Origin: Candidatus Binataceae bacterium
Lineage (GTDB): Bacteria; Desulfobacterota; Binatia; Binatales; Binataceae
NCBI GenBank assembly: GCA_015478645.1
Contig: JADMIL010000001.1
Span: 124,001 to 188,000 of the forward strand
DNA: 64,000 nucleotides
Direction: 5' to 3'
Part shown: positions 46,250-54,922 of the stretch, one piece after another
How the letters are laid out: the number at the start of each line of letters is the position of its first letter
How positions within the stretch are numbered: position 1 is the first letter of the stretch
Made by a program: the position numbers and the translations under genes
Notes under the pieces: model-generated
The model's database searches: none
The model's input: the letters and a program-made list of their open reading frames with translations, nothing else
What the model was told of the DNA's origin: nothing

Positions 46250-47047
46250 TCAGATCGTCTTGATAAAACGCCCGATCGGCCACACCGCGAGATAGCGGCC
46301 GATGAATTGTCCGATCCAATAGCCTATCACCGCCATGGTCCCGCCAAATACCAGTGAGACGTACTGAGTCTCACCCAAAAAGCTCCGCAATGCGCCACGC
46401 TCGATATGCCGCATGTACTCGGGCGTCTGCGAACGGATATAGCCGATGCCCTGCACGTCCGACACCGTCATCACGTGATGCATGAACACGGCGGGCTGCA
46501 GAAACGGAGCGAGCGGTATGTAATTGAACGCCCAGACCATAAAGGCCCACGTCGCCCCTCCGATCAGCGATGTGAGCACAAAACTTCGCGTCTTCATCAA
46601 TAGCCAGTCCAGGATGATCGCAGCCGGCACGGTCGAAATCGGCCAGACGAAATTCAGCGGATAGGTCTCGGCCACGTGCCATTGAAAATAGCGCCCGATC
46701 CACGAGGCCAGGAACAGGCACACGCAGGTATAGGTCGCGCCGGTCGGAAAGCGCCACGCCACCCATTGAATCCATTGCAGCGCCGACGGAATGATAATCG
46801 TTGCGAAGGCCGTGATCACCGGCCACCACTGCGCGTCTTTCCAATCGGTCCAGAAATCCCAGTCGCCGGCGAACAGCAGCTTGGTGATATCCGCCGCCCC
46901 CGCCACGATAAATATCGCCGTGACCCAGAAGACCACGTCCCAGGTCCGATCGATATACTTGTATTTCGCGTTCAGCAGGTCGCGCAGTTCGAGCCGCCGC
47001 TGGCGTTCAGCCGCGGACATCGTTAGCGCAGAAGGTGTCGACGCCAT
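46250..47047 (-). CDS. pmoA: Particulate copper monooxygenase subunit A
   Basis: 265 residues, about seven helices. The family block DWDFWTDWKDAQWWPVITA near residue 62, and conserved NYIPLAPFLQPAVFMHHV and QGIGYIRSQTPEYMRHIE near 170-215 identify PmoA/AmoA. Integral inner-membrane subunit, encoded between pmoC and the small ORF. Confidence 0.94.
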   Translation of the reverse strand: MASTPSALTMSAAERQRRLELRDLLNAKYKYIDRTWDVVFWVTAIFIVAGAADITKLLFAGDWDFWTDWKDAQWWPVITAFATIIIPSALQWIQWVAWRFPTGATYTCVCLFLASWIGRYFQWHVAETYPLNFVWPISTVPAAIILDWLLMKTRSFVLTSLIGGATWAFMVWAFNYIPLAPFLQPAVFMHHVMTVSDVQGIGYIRSQTPEYMRHIERGALRSFLGETQYVSLVFGGTMAVIGYWIGQFIGRYLAVWPIGRFIKTI

Positions 47048-47103
47048 CTATTCTCCCCCAAGCTCCCCAAGCTATTGCGCGCCGGTCCCTCCCGGCGCAT
47101 TAC

Positions 47104-47910
47104 TCAACCAGCGGCCGCACTATGGATTGGCGCTTCCTCGCTGGCCTGCGCCGACTTCTCGATCTGATAGAGCCGCAGGATACTCTCGCCCCAGACCGCG
47201 AACATGCCGCTCGCCAGCCATCCGTAGGCCACAAACGGCCAATGGAACGGCACCGAGAAAAATTCTTCCGATAGCCACAGGCTGTGGCCCCATTCGTTGA
47301 ACGCGACCTGCATGAACTCGAGCACCGCCGCCGAGATCAGCAGGAAAAACGACCACGGAAAGCCCTTGTCGGGACTGTACAGCGCGGGTATCCGGTAGCG
47401 TCCGTAGATATACGCGCCCAGCGCGAGCACCACCGAGAGCGGAAAGAAAAAGTAGAACATCGGGATATGCGTCGGCGTCAGCGCCGTATCGCGCACCATC
47501 GTCTGATGCCACGCGCCGTCCCAGTTCGGCCAGAAACTCGCCTCGATGTAGAGCGACAGGCTGGTCGCGCCGATAATCCCCCACAGCACCGCGATCCGCC
47601 GCACCTCTTCGCGCGGCGCCGCCTGCGGATTTTCGAGCGCACGGCCGGTCCGGATCAGCCATCCGTACCACAGCCCGCAGAAGATCCCGTTGGTCAACAG
47701 TTCCGCCCAGAACAGCGCCCGGTAATGCGTCGTGAAGGCATGCGTCGCCGAATTCAGGCCAATCGTGAAGGCGTATTTGTAGTCGAAGAGCCAGAGAAAC
47801 AGGTTCGCCGCCAGCAGCGCCGCACAGCCGACAAACAGCGTCTTCCAGCCTCCGAGCCAATCCGTCGGGCCGCGGCCGCCCGCTTCATCCAGTCCCCGTG
47901 TCGAGTCCAT
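47104..47910 (-). CDS. pmoC: Particulate copper monooxygenase subunit C
   Basis: 268 residues, about six helices. The copper ligands of the PmoC site are conserved as D131 and H135 (DGAWH) and H148 (TPTHIP), within FWPNWDGAWHQTMVRDT. A good binding site (AGGGGAAG) precedes the ATG. First gene of the operon, so its promoter should lie in 47911-48033; TTGACG at 47982-47977 on the minus strand is a possible -35. Confidence 0.94.
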   Translation of the reverse strand: MDSTRGLDEAGGRGPTDWLGGWKTLFVGCAALLAANLFLWLFDYKYAFTIGLNSATHAFTTHYRALFWAELLTNGIFCGLWYGWLIRTGRALENPQAAPREEVRRIAVLWGIIGATSLSLYIEASFWPNWDGAWHQTMVRDTALTPTHIPMFYFFFPLSVVLALGAYIYGRYRIPALYSPDKGFPWSFFLLISAAVLEFMQVAFNEWGHSLWLSEEFFSVPFHWPFVAYGWLASGMFAVWGESILRLYQIEKSAQASEEAPIHSAAAG

Positions 47911-48033
47911 CCAGATCTTCCCCTGTGACCAGAGATTGACTTATCAATCAAGGGCTTACACCGCATTGACGCGCGGCGTCAACCATTGCGATTGCCCTCG
48001 TCCGGCGCGATCGTCCCAATCGGCGCTGCGCGT

Positions 48034-48537
48034 TCAGGCCGGCGGACGCGGGCGGCTCGCGATCTCTTTCGATTCCGCCACCTTGAGCTTGCGCGCGGCC
48101 GCCGCCCGCCGCCGCGCGTAGACCGCCGGGTCGGCCAATGGCGAATGGTCATGCCCATGCGGATGCGGTTGATTCTTGGCCGCGGGCACGCCGAGTTGCG
48201 CTGAGCGCTCGGCGCGCGCCGCCACCGTATCGTCGTATTCCGCACCGCGGCCATGCTTATAGGCCGCAAAACGCGACGCCGACTTGTCGTCCATCCAGCA
48301 CAGCCGCGCGCCCGGCGGCACCTTGAGGCTGGTCACTTCCGGCCGCGACGGATCGCTCCGTCCCACAGCCGGTGGCGGACTTCCACCGCCCATCATGAAG
48401 CTCACCGCCGAGATTATCCGCCGCGCCGGCCGCGCGCATCGCGGACATGGCCGCGCGCGCATCCGCGCCGCACTAAGCGGCACCAGCACCTCGAAAGTTA
48501 CTCCGCAGGGCTCACAGCGGCATTCATACAACGGCAT
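48034..48537 (-). CDS. FmdB-type zinc-ribbon protein
   Basis: 167 residues from MPLYECRCEPCGVTFEV, the standard FmdB start; the longer frame to 48576 adds nothing conserved. Zinc ribbon C-x-x-C (about 6-9) and CPRC (about 31-34). The remainder is low-complexity with a histidine-rich PHPHGHDHS stretch that might bind metal. FmdB was described as a regulator in methylotrophs; the place immediately upstream of pmoC suggests a link to that operon. Confidence 0.8.
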   Translation of the reverse strand: MPLYECRCEPCGVTFEVLVPLSAARMRARPCPRCARPARRIISAVSFMMGGGSPPPAVGRSDPSRPEVTSLKVPPGARLCWMDDKSASRFAAYKHGRGAEYDDTVAARAERSAQLGVPAAKNQPHPHGHDHSPLADPAVYARRRAAAARKLKVAESKEIASRPRPPA

Positions 48538-48620
48538 CGCAATCTCTTTACGCGCTCGCGGCGCGGCGCAGGCCATTCGATCGACGCGCGCCGCGCCGCC
48601 CCATCGAATCGATTCGAACC

Positions 48621-49397
48621 CTATTCAACCAGATGCGGATGTTCCTTCCAGTCGTCGGGGTCGTGCGTGATCCAGACCGTTGCGCCATGCATATCGCGAA
48701 TCGCCTTCACCCGCCGGATCGATTTCACCGACTGAATCGGGTCGGTGTCGATCCCCATCGTCGCCTCCTGAGTAATCGCGGCGCGCAGATGCACGGTGTC
48801 GCCGGTCAGCAGGAACTTGCGATTGGACAGGTTGACCAGTAGCGAGCATTCGCCGGGCGTATGGCCGGGGGTGTAGAGAAATTTGAGCGCGCCGTCGCCG
48901 AACAGGTCGAGGTCCTGGTCAAACTCAAGCCAGTTGTACGCGCGGGTCGGCAGAAAATCGTTCAGGATAAACGCCCAGCGCCGATCCGGGTCCGGCCAGT
49001 AGGCGTATTGCAGTTCGTTGGCGCCGACGATAAACGTGGCCTTCGGGAAATACGTCAGGCCGCCCGAATGATCCAGATGCGAATGTGACAGGATGACGTA
49101 TTTCACGTCGGACGCCTTATAGCCGACGCCCGCGATCTGCTTGTCGAGCGTGTCCGACTTGCTCCATTTGATCGGCAGCGCCTGCGCCACTTCGCCCCAG
49201 TAGCCCGCCGCGTCGTCGATAATCTTGGGGTTACATCCGCTGTCGAACAGCACCAGCCCCTTGGGATGTTCGATCAGGAACGAGGGGCACGGCAACTGCA
49301 ACAGGCTCGCGTCGCCGCCATGCATCAGGAGCGACGCCGGCGCGGTCAGTTCCGCGCCCGGCAGGGCCCACATCTTCTTCGCTTTGCCGTCAGCCAT
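48621..49397 (-). CDS. Metallo-beta-lactamase-fold hydrolase (AHL-lactonase-like)
   Basis: 258 residues. The metal motif HSHLDHSGG near residue 105 is followed by the usual GHTPGECSLLV and GDTVHL blocks and an HDPDDW end. Family AhlD/AiiA-like lactonases; it lacks a signal peptide and is probably cytoplasmic. Substrate could be an acyl-homoserine lactone or another lactone. Confidence 0.83.
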   Translation of the reverse strand: MADGKAKKMWALPGAELTAPASLLMHGGDASLLQLPCPSFLIEHPKGLVLFDSGCNPKIIDDAAGYWGEVAQALPIKWSKSDTLDKQIAGVGYKASDVKYVILSHSHLDHSGGLTYFPKATFIVGANELQYAYWPDPDRRWAFILNDFLPTRAYNWLEFDQDLDLFGDGALKFLYTPGHTPGECSLLVNLSNRKFLLTGDTVHLRAAITQEATMGIDTDPIQSVKSIRRVKAIRDMHGATVWITHDPDDWKEHPHLVE

Positions 49398-49503
49398 TGG
49401 TCCACTCCAATCGATATTTCGTTAAGTACAATTGCCGCAATTGCCACGCACGGCGCATCGTCCGCCAGATTGCCGCCAAGCTAGATCGGGCCGTCCGACA
49501 CTG

Positions 49504-51063
49504 TCAAGCAAAGGCCGCCGCGACGATCCCGCGCGCCTCGAGATACGCCGCGATCGTCGCCGCCCGCGCCTGCGCATCGGCCAGCGCCACGTAACCGTCC
49601 GGCCGCACCAGGTAGAGCGCGTTTTGCCGCAGTCCGGCCCGGCCCATCGCCGCGCGCCATCGAAATTGATGCAACGGCAGCTTGCGCTCGTCGCACACCG
49701 CGCGGATCTCGGGCGCCGCCTCACCATAGACATGGACTTGCCACGCGATCGCCGCCAGCGGCGTGAAGTTATCGCCCGCGACGCCCTCGCGCTCCGCCTC
49801 CACCCACGGCAAGCGGTCGCCGCCGTATACGGCTCCCGCATTCCCCTCACTCAGGAGGCTGGTGCGATAGCTCACGGCGGTCTGCGAGATCGTGCGAAAC
49901 ATGAAGCGGCGCACCGCCGCTACCCTGAATAGCCACGGAATCACCCGCGGCACGATCTGAAGCCGCACGCGCCGCGCGATCGCGCCACGGTTGGTAACCG
50001 CGCTGAACGCCCGATCGGTGGTCGCGACCAGCCGCCGCGCAAAGGCGCTTCGCTCCGGCTCGTAGCTGTCCAGGATCGCCGCGCCCGCCCGTCCCTGGAT
50101 CACCGCCGCGAGTTTCCACGACAGGTTCACCGCGTCGCCGATCCCGGTGTTCATCCCCTGTCCGCCCACCGGACTATGGATATGCGCGGCGTCACCCAGG
50201 ATGAATGCGCGCCCCTTGCGGAAATAATCCGCCACCCGATGATGCACGCGGTAGGTCGAAAACCAGTTCACCCGCTCGACCTCGATCTTCATCTCCGCGA
50301 TCACGCGATTGCTCACGTCCGCCCATCCGAGCCCCTCGCGCCGATCCTCGGCCGATTCCTGCAGCGTGCCGATCAGCCGCGCATGCCCGTCGGCCTTGAG
50401 CGGAAAAGCCGCGAGAAAATCGCTCGCGTCGAGCCCGACATGCAGCTCGCCGTTGATCGCGGGTCCACGCGCCGCCACGTCGGCGACGTAGTAAAGATGT
50501 GCATACGAGCCGCCCGGAAAGCCGATCCTGAGTCCCTCGCGGACCGTCGAATGGGCCCCGTCGCATCCCGCGAGGTACGCCGCCGTGCAAGTCTCGAGCG
50601 CGCCATGAGGCCCCTTGAGCCGCGCCACCACGCCGGCCGCCATCTCCTCGAATTCCATCAGCTCCGTGCACCGCTCGACCGTGACGCCGGCCGCGCCGAG
50701 GCGCTCGACCAACAGCCGCTCGTGCTCGTCCTGGGGAAAGATAATCGGATACGAAAACGGGCTCATGCCCGCGCCCAGTTCGCCGATAATCGCCCGCGCC
50801 GTATGCGCGCCGGCGACCCAGAAGTTGACCGCCGCGACCTTCCGTCCGCGCGCGACCACCTCGTCGGCAATTCCGATCTGATTGTAAAACTCGAGCGTGC
50901 GCGCCTGCACCACGAGCGCCCGCGAGGTCGTCCCCGGCTCGGCCGTCTTATCGACGATCCTCACGCGCACGCCAATCCGCGTGAGCCACATCGCCATCAC
51001 CAGCCCGGTCGGCCCCGCGCCGACGATCAATACGTCCACGGCGTCCGTCCCGCTCATCGTCAA
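49504..51063 (-). CDS. FAD-dependent aromatic monooxygenase (PheA/TfdB/MhpA type)
   Basis: 519 residues. FAD motif GAGPTGLVMAMWL near residue 15, the DG motif AGCDGAHSTVR near 170, and GDAAHIHSPVGGQGMN near 290 define the single-component flavin hydroxylase family. The C-terminal thioredoxin-like part ends LVRPDGYVALA. Likely hydroxylates an aromatic or halogenated phenol using NAD(P)H and oxygen; substrate not readable. Confidence 0.87.
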   Translation of the reverse strand: MTMSGTDAVDVLIVGAGPTGLVMAMWLTRIGVRVRIVDKTAEPGTTSRALVVQARTLEFYNQIGIADEVVARGRKVAAVNFWVAGAHTARAIIGELGAGMSPFSYPIIFPQDEHERLLVERLGAAGVTVERCTELMEFEEMAAGVVARLKGPHGALETCTAAYLAGCDGAHSTVREGLRIGFPGGSYAHLYYVADVAARGPAINGELHVGLDASDFLAAFPLKADGHARLIGTLQESAEDRREGLGWADVSNRVIAEMKIEVERVNWFSTYRVHHRVADYFRKGRAFILGDAAHIHSPVGGQGMNTGIGDAVNLSWKLAAVIQGRAGAAILDSYEPERSAFARRLVATTDRAFSAVTNRGAIARRVRLQIVPRVIPWLFRVAAVRRFMFRTISQTAVSYRTSLLSEGNAGAVYGGDRLPWVEAEREGVAGDNFTPLAAIAWQVHVYGEAAPEIRAVCDERKLPLHQFRWRAAMGRAGLRQNALYLVRPDGYVALADAQARAATIAAYLEARGIVAAAFA

Positions 51064-51128
51064 TCCATTCCTTGGGCGAGACTATGCGCGGGCCGCGGCA
51101 CATCGCGATCGCCCGCGGCGCGCGCCGC

Positions 51129-52013
51129 TCACCCGGTATGCGCCAGGACGAACTGGCCCATCTTGTCGATCGCCTGCTGTCCCTCCGGCAGGATCTTCGC
51201 GAACACGTGCCATACGTGCATCATGTCCTGCCACACTTCCAGCTCGACCTTGACCCCGGCGGCCTTGGCCCGTTCCGCGACCCGCGTGGAATCGTCGAGC
51301 AGGATCTCCGCCTCGCCCACCTGGATCAGCATCGGCGGCATCCCGCGATAGTCGCCATGCAGCGGCGAGGCCAGCGGATTGCGCGGGTCCTGGTCACCGA
51401 CGTAAACCTTGGCCATCGGCTTGAGGCTCGCCTGATCGACCATCGGATCGCGCGCCGCCTTGGTCGTCACCGAATCACCCGTCGCCTCCATGTCGGTCCA
51501 CGGCGAGATCGTCGCCGTCGCGGCCGGCAGCGCGACGCCCTGATCGCGCAGCGCCAGGATCGTCGCGAGGGTCAATCCTCCGCCCGCCGAATCGCCAGAG
51601 ATCACGATCTTGCCCGGCTTGTAGCCCTGCGCGAGCAGCCACTTGTAGACCGCTGTGGCGTCGTCGACCGCCGCCGGAAACGGATCCTCGGGCGCCAGCC
51701 GGTAATCAATCGCGAGCGCCTTGGCCTGCGCCGCGCGTGCGATCCGCGCGACCATCGCGCGATGCGTATTGACCGAACCCATCACGTAGCCGCCGCCATG
51801 CAGATACAGGATCACCCGATCGTCGGCGGCGCCCGGCGGCACGATCCATTCGCCCTTGACGCCCGCTGCCGCGACCGGCGTGCAGGTCACGTCCTTGGCC
51901 ACGCGCTCGGCGAACTTCTCCATTCCGCCGCGCATCTGGCCGAAGCTGGCGTTGGGGTTGCGTGGTTGCGCCTTGAGGATTTCCAGAACCTTGCCAAGTT
52001 GTTCACTCGCCAT
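51129..52013 (-). CDS. Alpha/beta hydrolase, hormone-sensitive-lipase type
   Basis: 294 residues. Oxyanion motif HGGGYVMG near 73, nucleophile GDSAGG near 148, then an aspartate in GEAEILLDD and a histidine in WQDMMHVW complete the triad. Cytoplasmic esterase acting on short acyl esters. Same strand as, and 65 bases after, the flavin monooxygenase. Confidence 0.88.
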   Translation of the reverse strand: MASEQLGKVLEILKAQPRNPNASFGQMRGGMEKFAERVAKDVTCTPVAAAGVKGEWIVPPGAADDRVILYLHGGGYVMGSVNTHRAMVARIARAAQAKALAIDYRLAPEDPFPAAVDDATAVYKWLLAQGYKPGKIVISGDSAGGGLTLATILALRDQGVALPAATATISPWTDMEATGDSVTTKAARDPMVDQASLKPMAKVYVGDQDPRNPLASPLHGDYRGMPPMLIQVGEAEILLDDSTRVAERAKAAGVKVELEVWQDMMHVWHVFAKILPEGQQAIDKMGQFVLAHTG

Positions 52014-52149
52014 TCGCGCGCTCCTCCGAAACTGTTTCGCGGATGCTAAGGGTTCAGCCGCTGCGCCCCGTCAGGTCGCGCGCGGCCACGAGTTACTTGC
52101 GCTAGCACAGTCCCGCCCGCCCCGTACAGGATAGCCCCCGCCGCGCTTC

Positions 52150-53121
52150 ATGCTATTCACGATCGCGACCGCTCGCCGCGGTCACGGAGTTCGTCTATTG
52201 AATCACCCCGCTCGTCTGACGCTCGCCGCGCTCGCCTTCGCCGCCCTCTTCTGCCGCGCAACTCCGGCCTGGGCGTGGGGTAATCAGGGCCACGAGATTG
52301 TCGCGATCATCGCCGCCGATAACCTTACCCCTGCGGCCCAATCCCACGTCGCCCAAATCCTCGGCACGAGCGACACCCCCGAAGCGATCGCGCGCGCGAT
52401 GGCCGAGGCGTCGACCCGACCCGATACCGAATTTCGCGACGAAGATCGCGCGACGGCGCCCTGGCACTTCATCGATATCTGCCTGCGGGACGGGCCCGCC
52501 GACATCGCCGCGCGATGCCGCGGCGGAGCCTGCGTCACCGCCAAAATCGACGATTACGTAGAGCGCCTGCGCGACGGGCGCTACGACAACTGGGGTCGGT
52601 CGGGCGATCTGGCCTTCGTCATCCATCTGGTCGGCGACGTTCATCAGCCGCTGCACGCCACCAACGACGCCGACGAAGGCGGCAATTGCATCGCCGTGGA
52701 TCGCCCCGCCCGCGCGCGTAATCTGCACGCCCTGTGGGACAATACCCTCGTCTACCGGCTTGAGGGCGATCTTGAGGCGCGCGGCGCCGCGGCCACCGCC
52801 CACGACCTCGAACGAACTTACGCCGCCGAGCGGGCCACCGACGTATGGCGCGCGAACAGCGCCGACGACATCGCCTGGGAATCGCATCAGATTGCCCGCA
52901 CGGAGATCTATGGCGCGCTGCACCTGCCGATCAAGCCGTGCCCCTCGGCGGTCCACGGATGCTCGAATGCCCCGGGGGTGACGCTCGACCTCGACGATTC
53001 CTACCTCGATCACGCCAGCGTCATCGCGGGCCATCAGCTTGCGAAAGCGGGCTTTCGCCTGGCCAGCCTCTTAAACGGTATTTGGAGCGGTCCGGCCCGC
53101 GCCACCGATCTCACGCGATGA
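52150..53121 (+). CDS. Secreted S1/P1-type nuclease
   Basis: 323 residues from ATG 52150, but TTG 52198 has a better binding site (GGAG 8 bases before) and gives a normal signal peptide ending in AWA. The mature protein starts WGNQGHE, the N-terminal tryptophan and histidine being zinc ligands of this family. Further ligands: WHFIDI, HLVGDVHQPLH, NLHALWD. A periplasmic or secreted zinc nuclease or phosphoesterase. Only plus-strand gene in this neighbourhood. Confidence 0.88.
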   Translation: MLFTIATARRGHGVRLLNHPARLTLAALAFAALFCRATPAWAWGNQGHEIVAIIAADNLTPAAQSHVAQILGTSDTPEAIARAMAEASTRPDTEFRDEDRATAPWHFIDICLRDGPADIAARCRGGACVTAKIDDYVERLRDGRYDNWGRSGDLAFVIHLVGDVHQPLHATNDADEGGNCIAVDRPARARNLHALWDNTLVYRLEGDLEARGAAATAHDLERTYAAERATDVWRANSADDIAWESHQIARTEIYGALHLPIKPCPSAVHGCSNAPGVTLDLDDSYLDHASVIAGHQLAKAGFRLASLLNGIWSGPARATDLTR

Positions 53122-53282
53122 CGCGCGGCAGGAATCAGTAGAATGCGTCGGTTGACGAGCGGGGGGAAGAGGCCAATCCAGGAGACCGCCGCGAGGGCGA
53201 GCATCAATCCATCCGCACAGCCGAGCGCCGGGCCGCGTTCAGCTCCGCCAGGCCTCGGACGTTAACCGGTCGCAGCCGCCGA

Positions 53283-54497
53283 TCAGTTGCTGCGGACCAT
53301 CTTCCTGACGAACTTGCCACCGCACGCCTCGATCCCTTCCGCGATGGTCGAGCCCCTGGTCGCCGTCAGATGCGGCGCACCACCCCAGCAGTTGCCCTGC
53401 GAGAGGATATGGCCGTCGAGCGTGAGACTGTTCAACGCGATCGAGTTGTCGGTCAGTGTGATGATCGATCTCGGGCCGCCGACCAATTGGAAGGTCGGGC
53501 TGTTGCCCAGCATGAAGAAGGTCGAGGCCGTGATGAACAGCGACCCGGTGCTCTGGTAGTCGATAATCGGCGCGTTGGCCGGCGAGAACTTGTAGTCGAC
53601 ATTGGTCAGGCTGACGTTGACGCCGTCGGTCCCCGTGCGCAGCAGGGTCGCCTGGTCGCCTTCCGCCGACACGTTCACGATTTCGATCGAATGCTGGTAA
53701 AAGCCCCAGGTGCCGTTCGACACGTTCTCGAAATCAAAAGCGACGTCGGTCAGGTCGTCGAAGTGCGTGCCCGACATCTTGATCGAACCGCCTTGCATGT
53801 AGACTCCGATCGGGCCGTAGCCGACGATCCCGCCCTGGATCGTCAGGCCGAGCGGATTGACGCCGCTGATCGAGTAGCCGGCGTGGGTGAAATTGTTGAT
53901 ATCGACATTCTCGATGAAGCCCAGGTCGTTGTTCCAGTCCGCATTGGCCGGATTATAGTACTTGATGCCGTCGACGATGCTGGCGGCGCTCAGCGATCCG
54001 ACTTCGACATCCTTGATCGTCAGGTGGGTCGCTTCGCCGCCGGCCGCCGAGTCCGACTCGATTCCGGCCGAAGGTGGCGCGCCGCTCAGCCCAAAGACCG
54101 AGAGGTTCTCGATCGTGCAGTGCATCGCGTCGGTGAACAGCACCACCGGCTTGCCGGCCATCCCGGAGGTCGGCTGCAGGTCGGTGGCAAATACGCCGTC
54201 GCCCAGAATCCGCAGGCCCATTACCTTGGTGATCGTGAGACTCGCGCTGATCCCGTAATTCCCGGCGGGAAGGTAGATCGTGTCGCCATTGCCGCCAGCG
54301 CTGTTGATCGCCGCCTGAATCGCCGCCGTGGCGTCGCTGCCGTCGCCCTTGGCACCGAAGTCCGCGACGTTGATAAAGGCCGCCGCGGTTCCCGCATAGC
54401 CGGCCAGCAGGAGTATCGCTCCGGCCGCGGCAGGCGCCCATCGGTTGAGCCTGAAGTTCGGAGCGCTGGCGATGCGGTTAATGTTGCGTTTGAGCAT
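53283..54497 (-). CDS. Secreted pectate-lyase-superfamily (right-handed beta-helix) protein
   Basis: 404 residues. An N-terminal signal or anchor lies at about 22-40, then FINVADFGAKGDGSDATAAIQ, the start of Pectate_lyase_3/GH55-type domains. Repeating beta-helix coils follow to the end. No clear catalytic residues. It may act on surface polysaccharide, consistent with the polymerase-like gene next to it in divergent orientation. Confidence 0.82.
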   Translation of the reverse strand: MLKRNINRIASAPNFRLNRWAPAAAGAILLLAGYAGTAAAFINVADFGAKGDGSDATAAIQAAINSAGGNGDTIYLPAGNYGISASLTITKVMGLRILGDGVFATDLQPTSGMAGKPVVLFTDAMHCTIENLSVFGLSGAPPSAGIESDSAAGGEATHLTIKDVEVGSLSAASIVDGIKYYNPANADWNNDLGFIENVDINNFTHAGYSISGVNPLGLTIQGGIVGYGPIGVYMQGGSIKMSGTHFDDLTDVAFDFENVSNGTWGFYQHSIEIVNVSAEGDQATLLRTGTDGVNVSLTNVDYKFSPANAPIIDYQSTGSLFITASTFFMLGNSPTFQLVGGPRSIITLTDNSIALNSLTLDGHILSQGNCWGGAPHLTATRGSTIAEGIEACGGKFVRKMVRSN

Positions 54498-54855
54498 GCC
54501 ATGAGTAAGTGCAACTGCGGGGCCAGCAATCGCCGGCTACCGTATCCCACTATCAACTGACTAATCAGACGATAGCGAATCGCCAGGTCCAATCTGGAAC
54601 AGCCCGCGAGGCCGCTGCGGGTTGAATTGGCGCAATCGTTACGAACGAATTCCCACTTCCGGGACGCGCGGCGCATTTCCATCTTCATCCGAACACTACA
54701 GCGCGTATATGACGTGTCAGACTAATCAAAGCCCCGTCAGGACGAAGCATTTCACTTCTCGACCTTCAATCGCTCACCGCGCCAACTGATTCCGATTCCC
54801 AATTTGCCACGAACCATCGGCCGTGCGTGTGCTATTGGTTAATATGATCGATCAG
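54498..54855. other. Divergent intergenic region without recognised gene
   Basis: Between the beta-helix protein gene (minus) and the polymerase-like gene (plus). It is lower in GC than its neighbours. I see no RNA gene in it. The promoter for the plus-strand gene follows at 54856. Confidence 0.45.
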
Positions 54856-54884
54856 TTGACCGGGCGCGCGCCCTGAACTAACTA
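54856..54884 (+). promoter_or_regulatory. Promoter with perfect palindrome in its spacer
   Basis: TTGACC (54856-54861), spacer 17, TAACTA (54879-54884). The spacer contains the perfect 12-base palindrome GGGCGCGCGCCC (54862-54873), placed where a repressor or spacer-binding activator would act. The GTG start of the polymerase-like gene is 39 bases downstream of the -10. Confidence 0.55.
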
Positions 54885-54922
54885 TCGATCAAAGCGCACG
54901 CTATGAATAACTACCAGATCCG

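Noticed and set aside
53122-53282. Minus-strand hydrophobic stretch (ALAAVSWIGLFPP) like the signal peptide of the small pmo-linked protein
   Set aside because: Too short, with no start and no continuing frame; at most a remnant.
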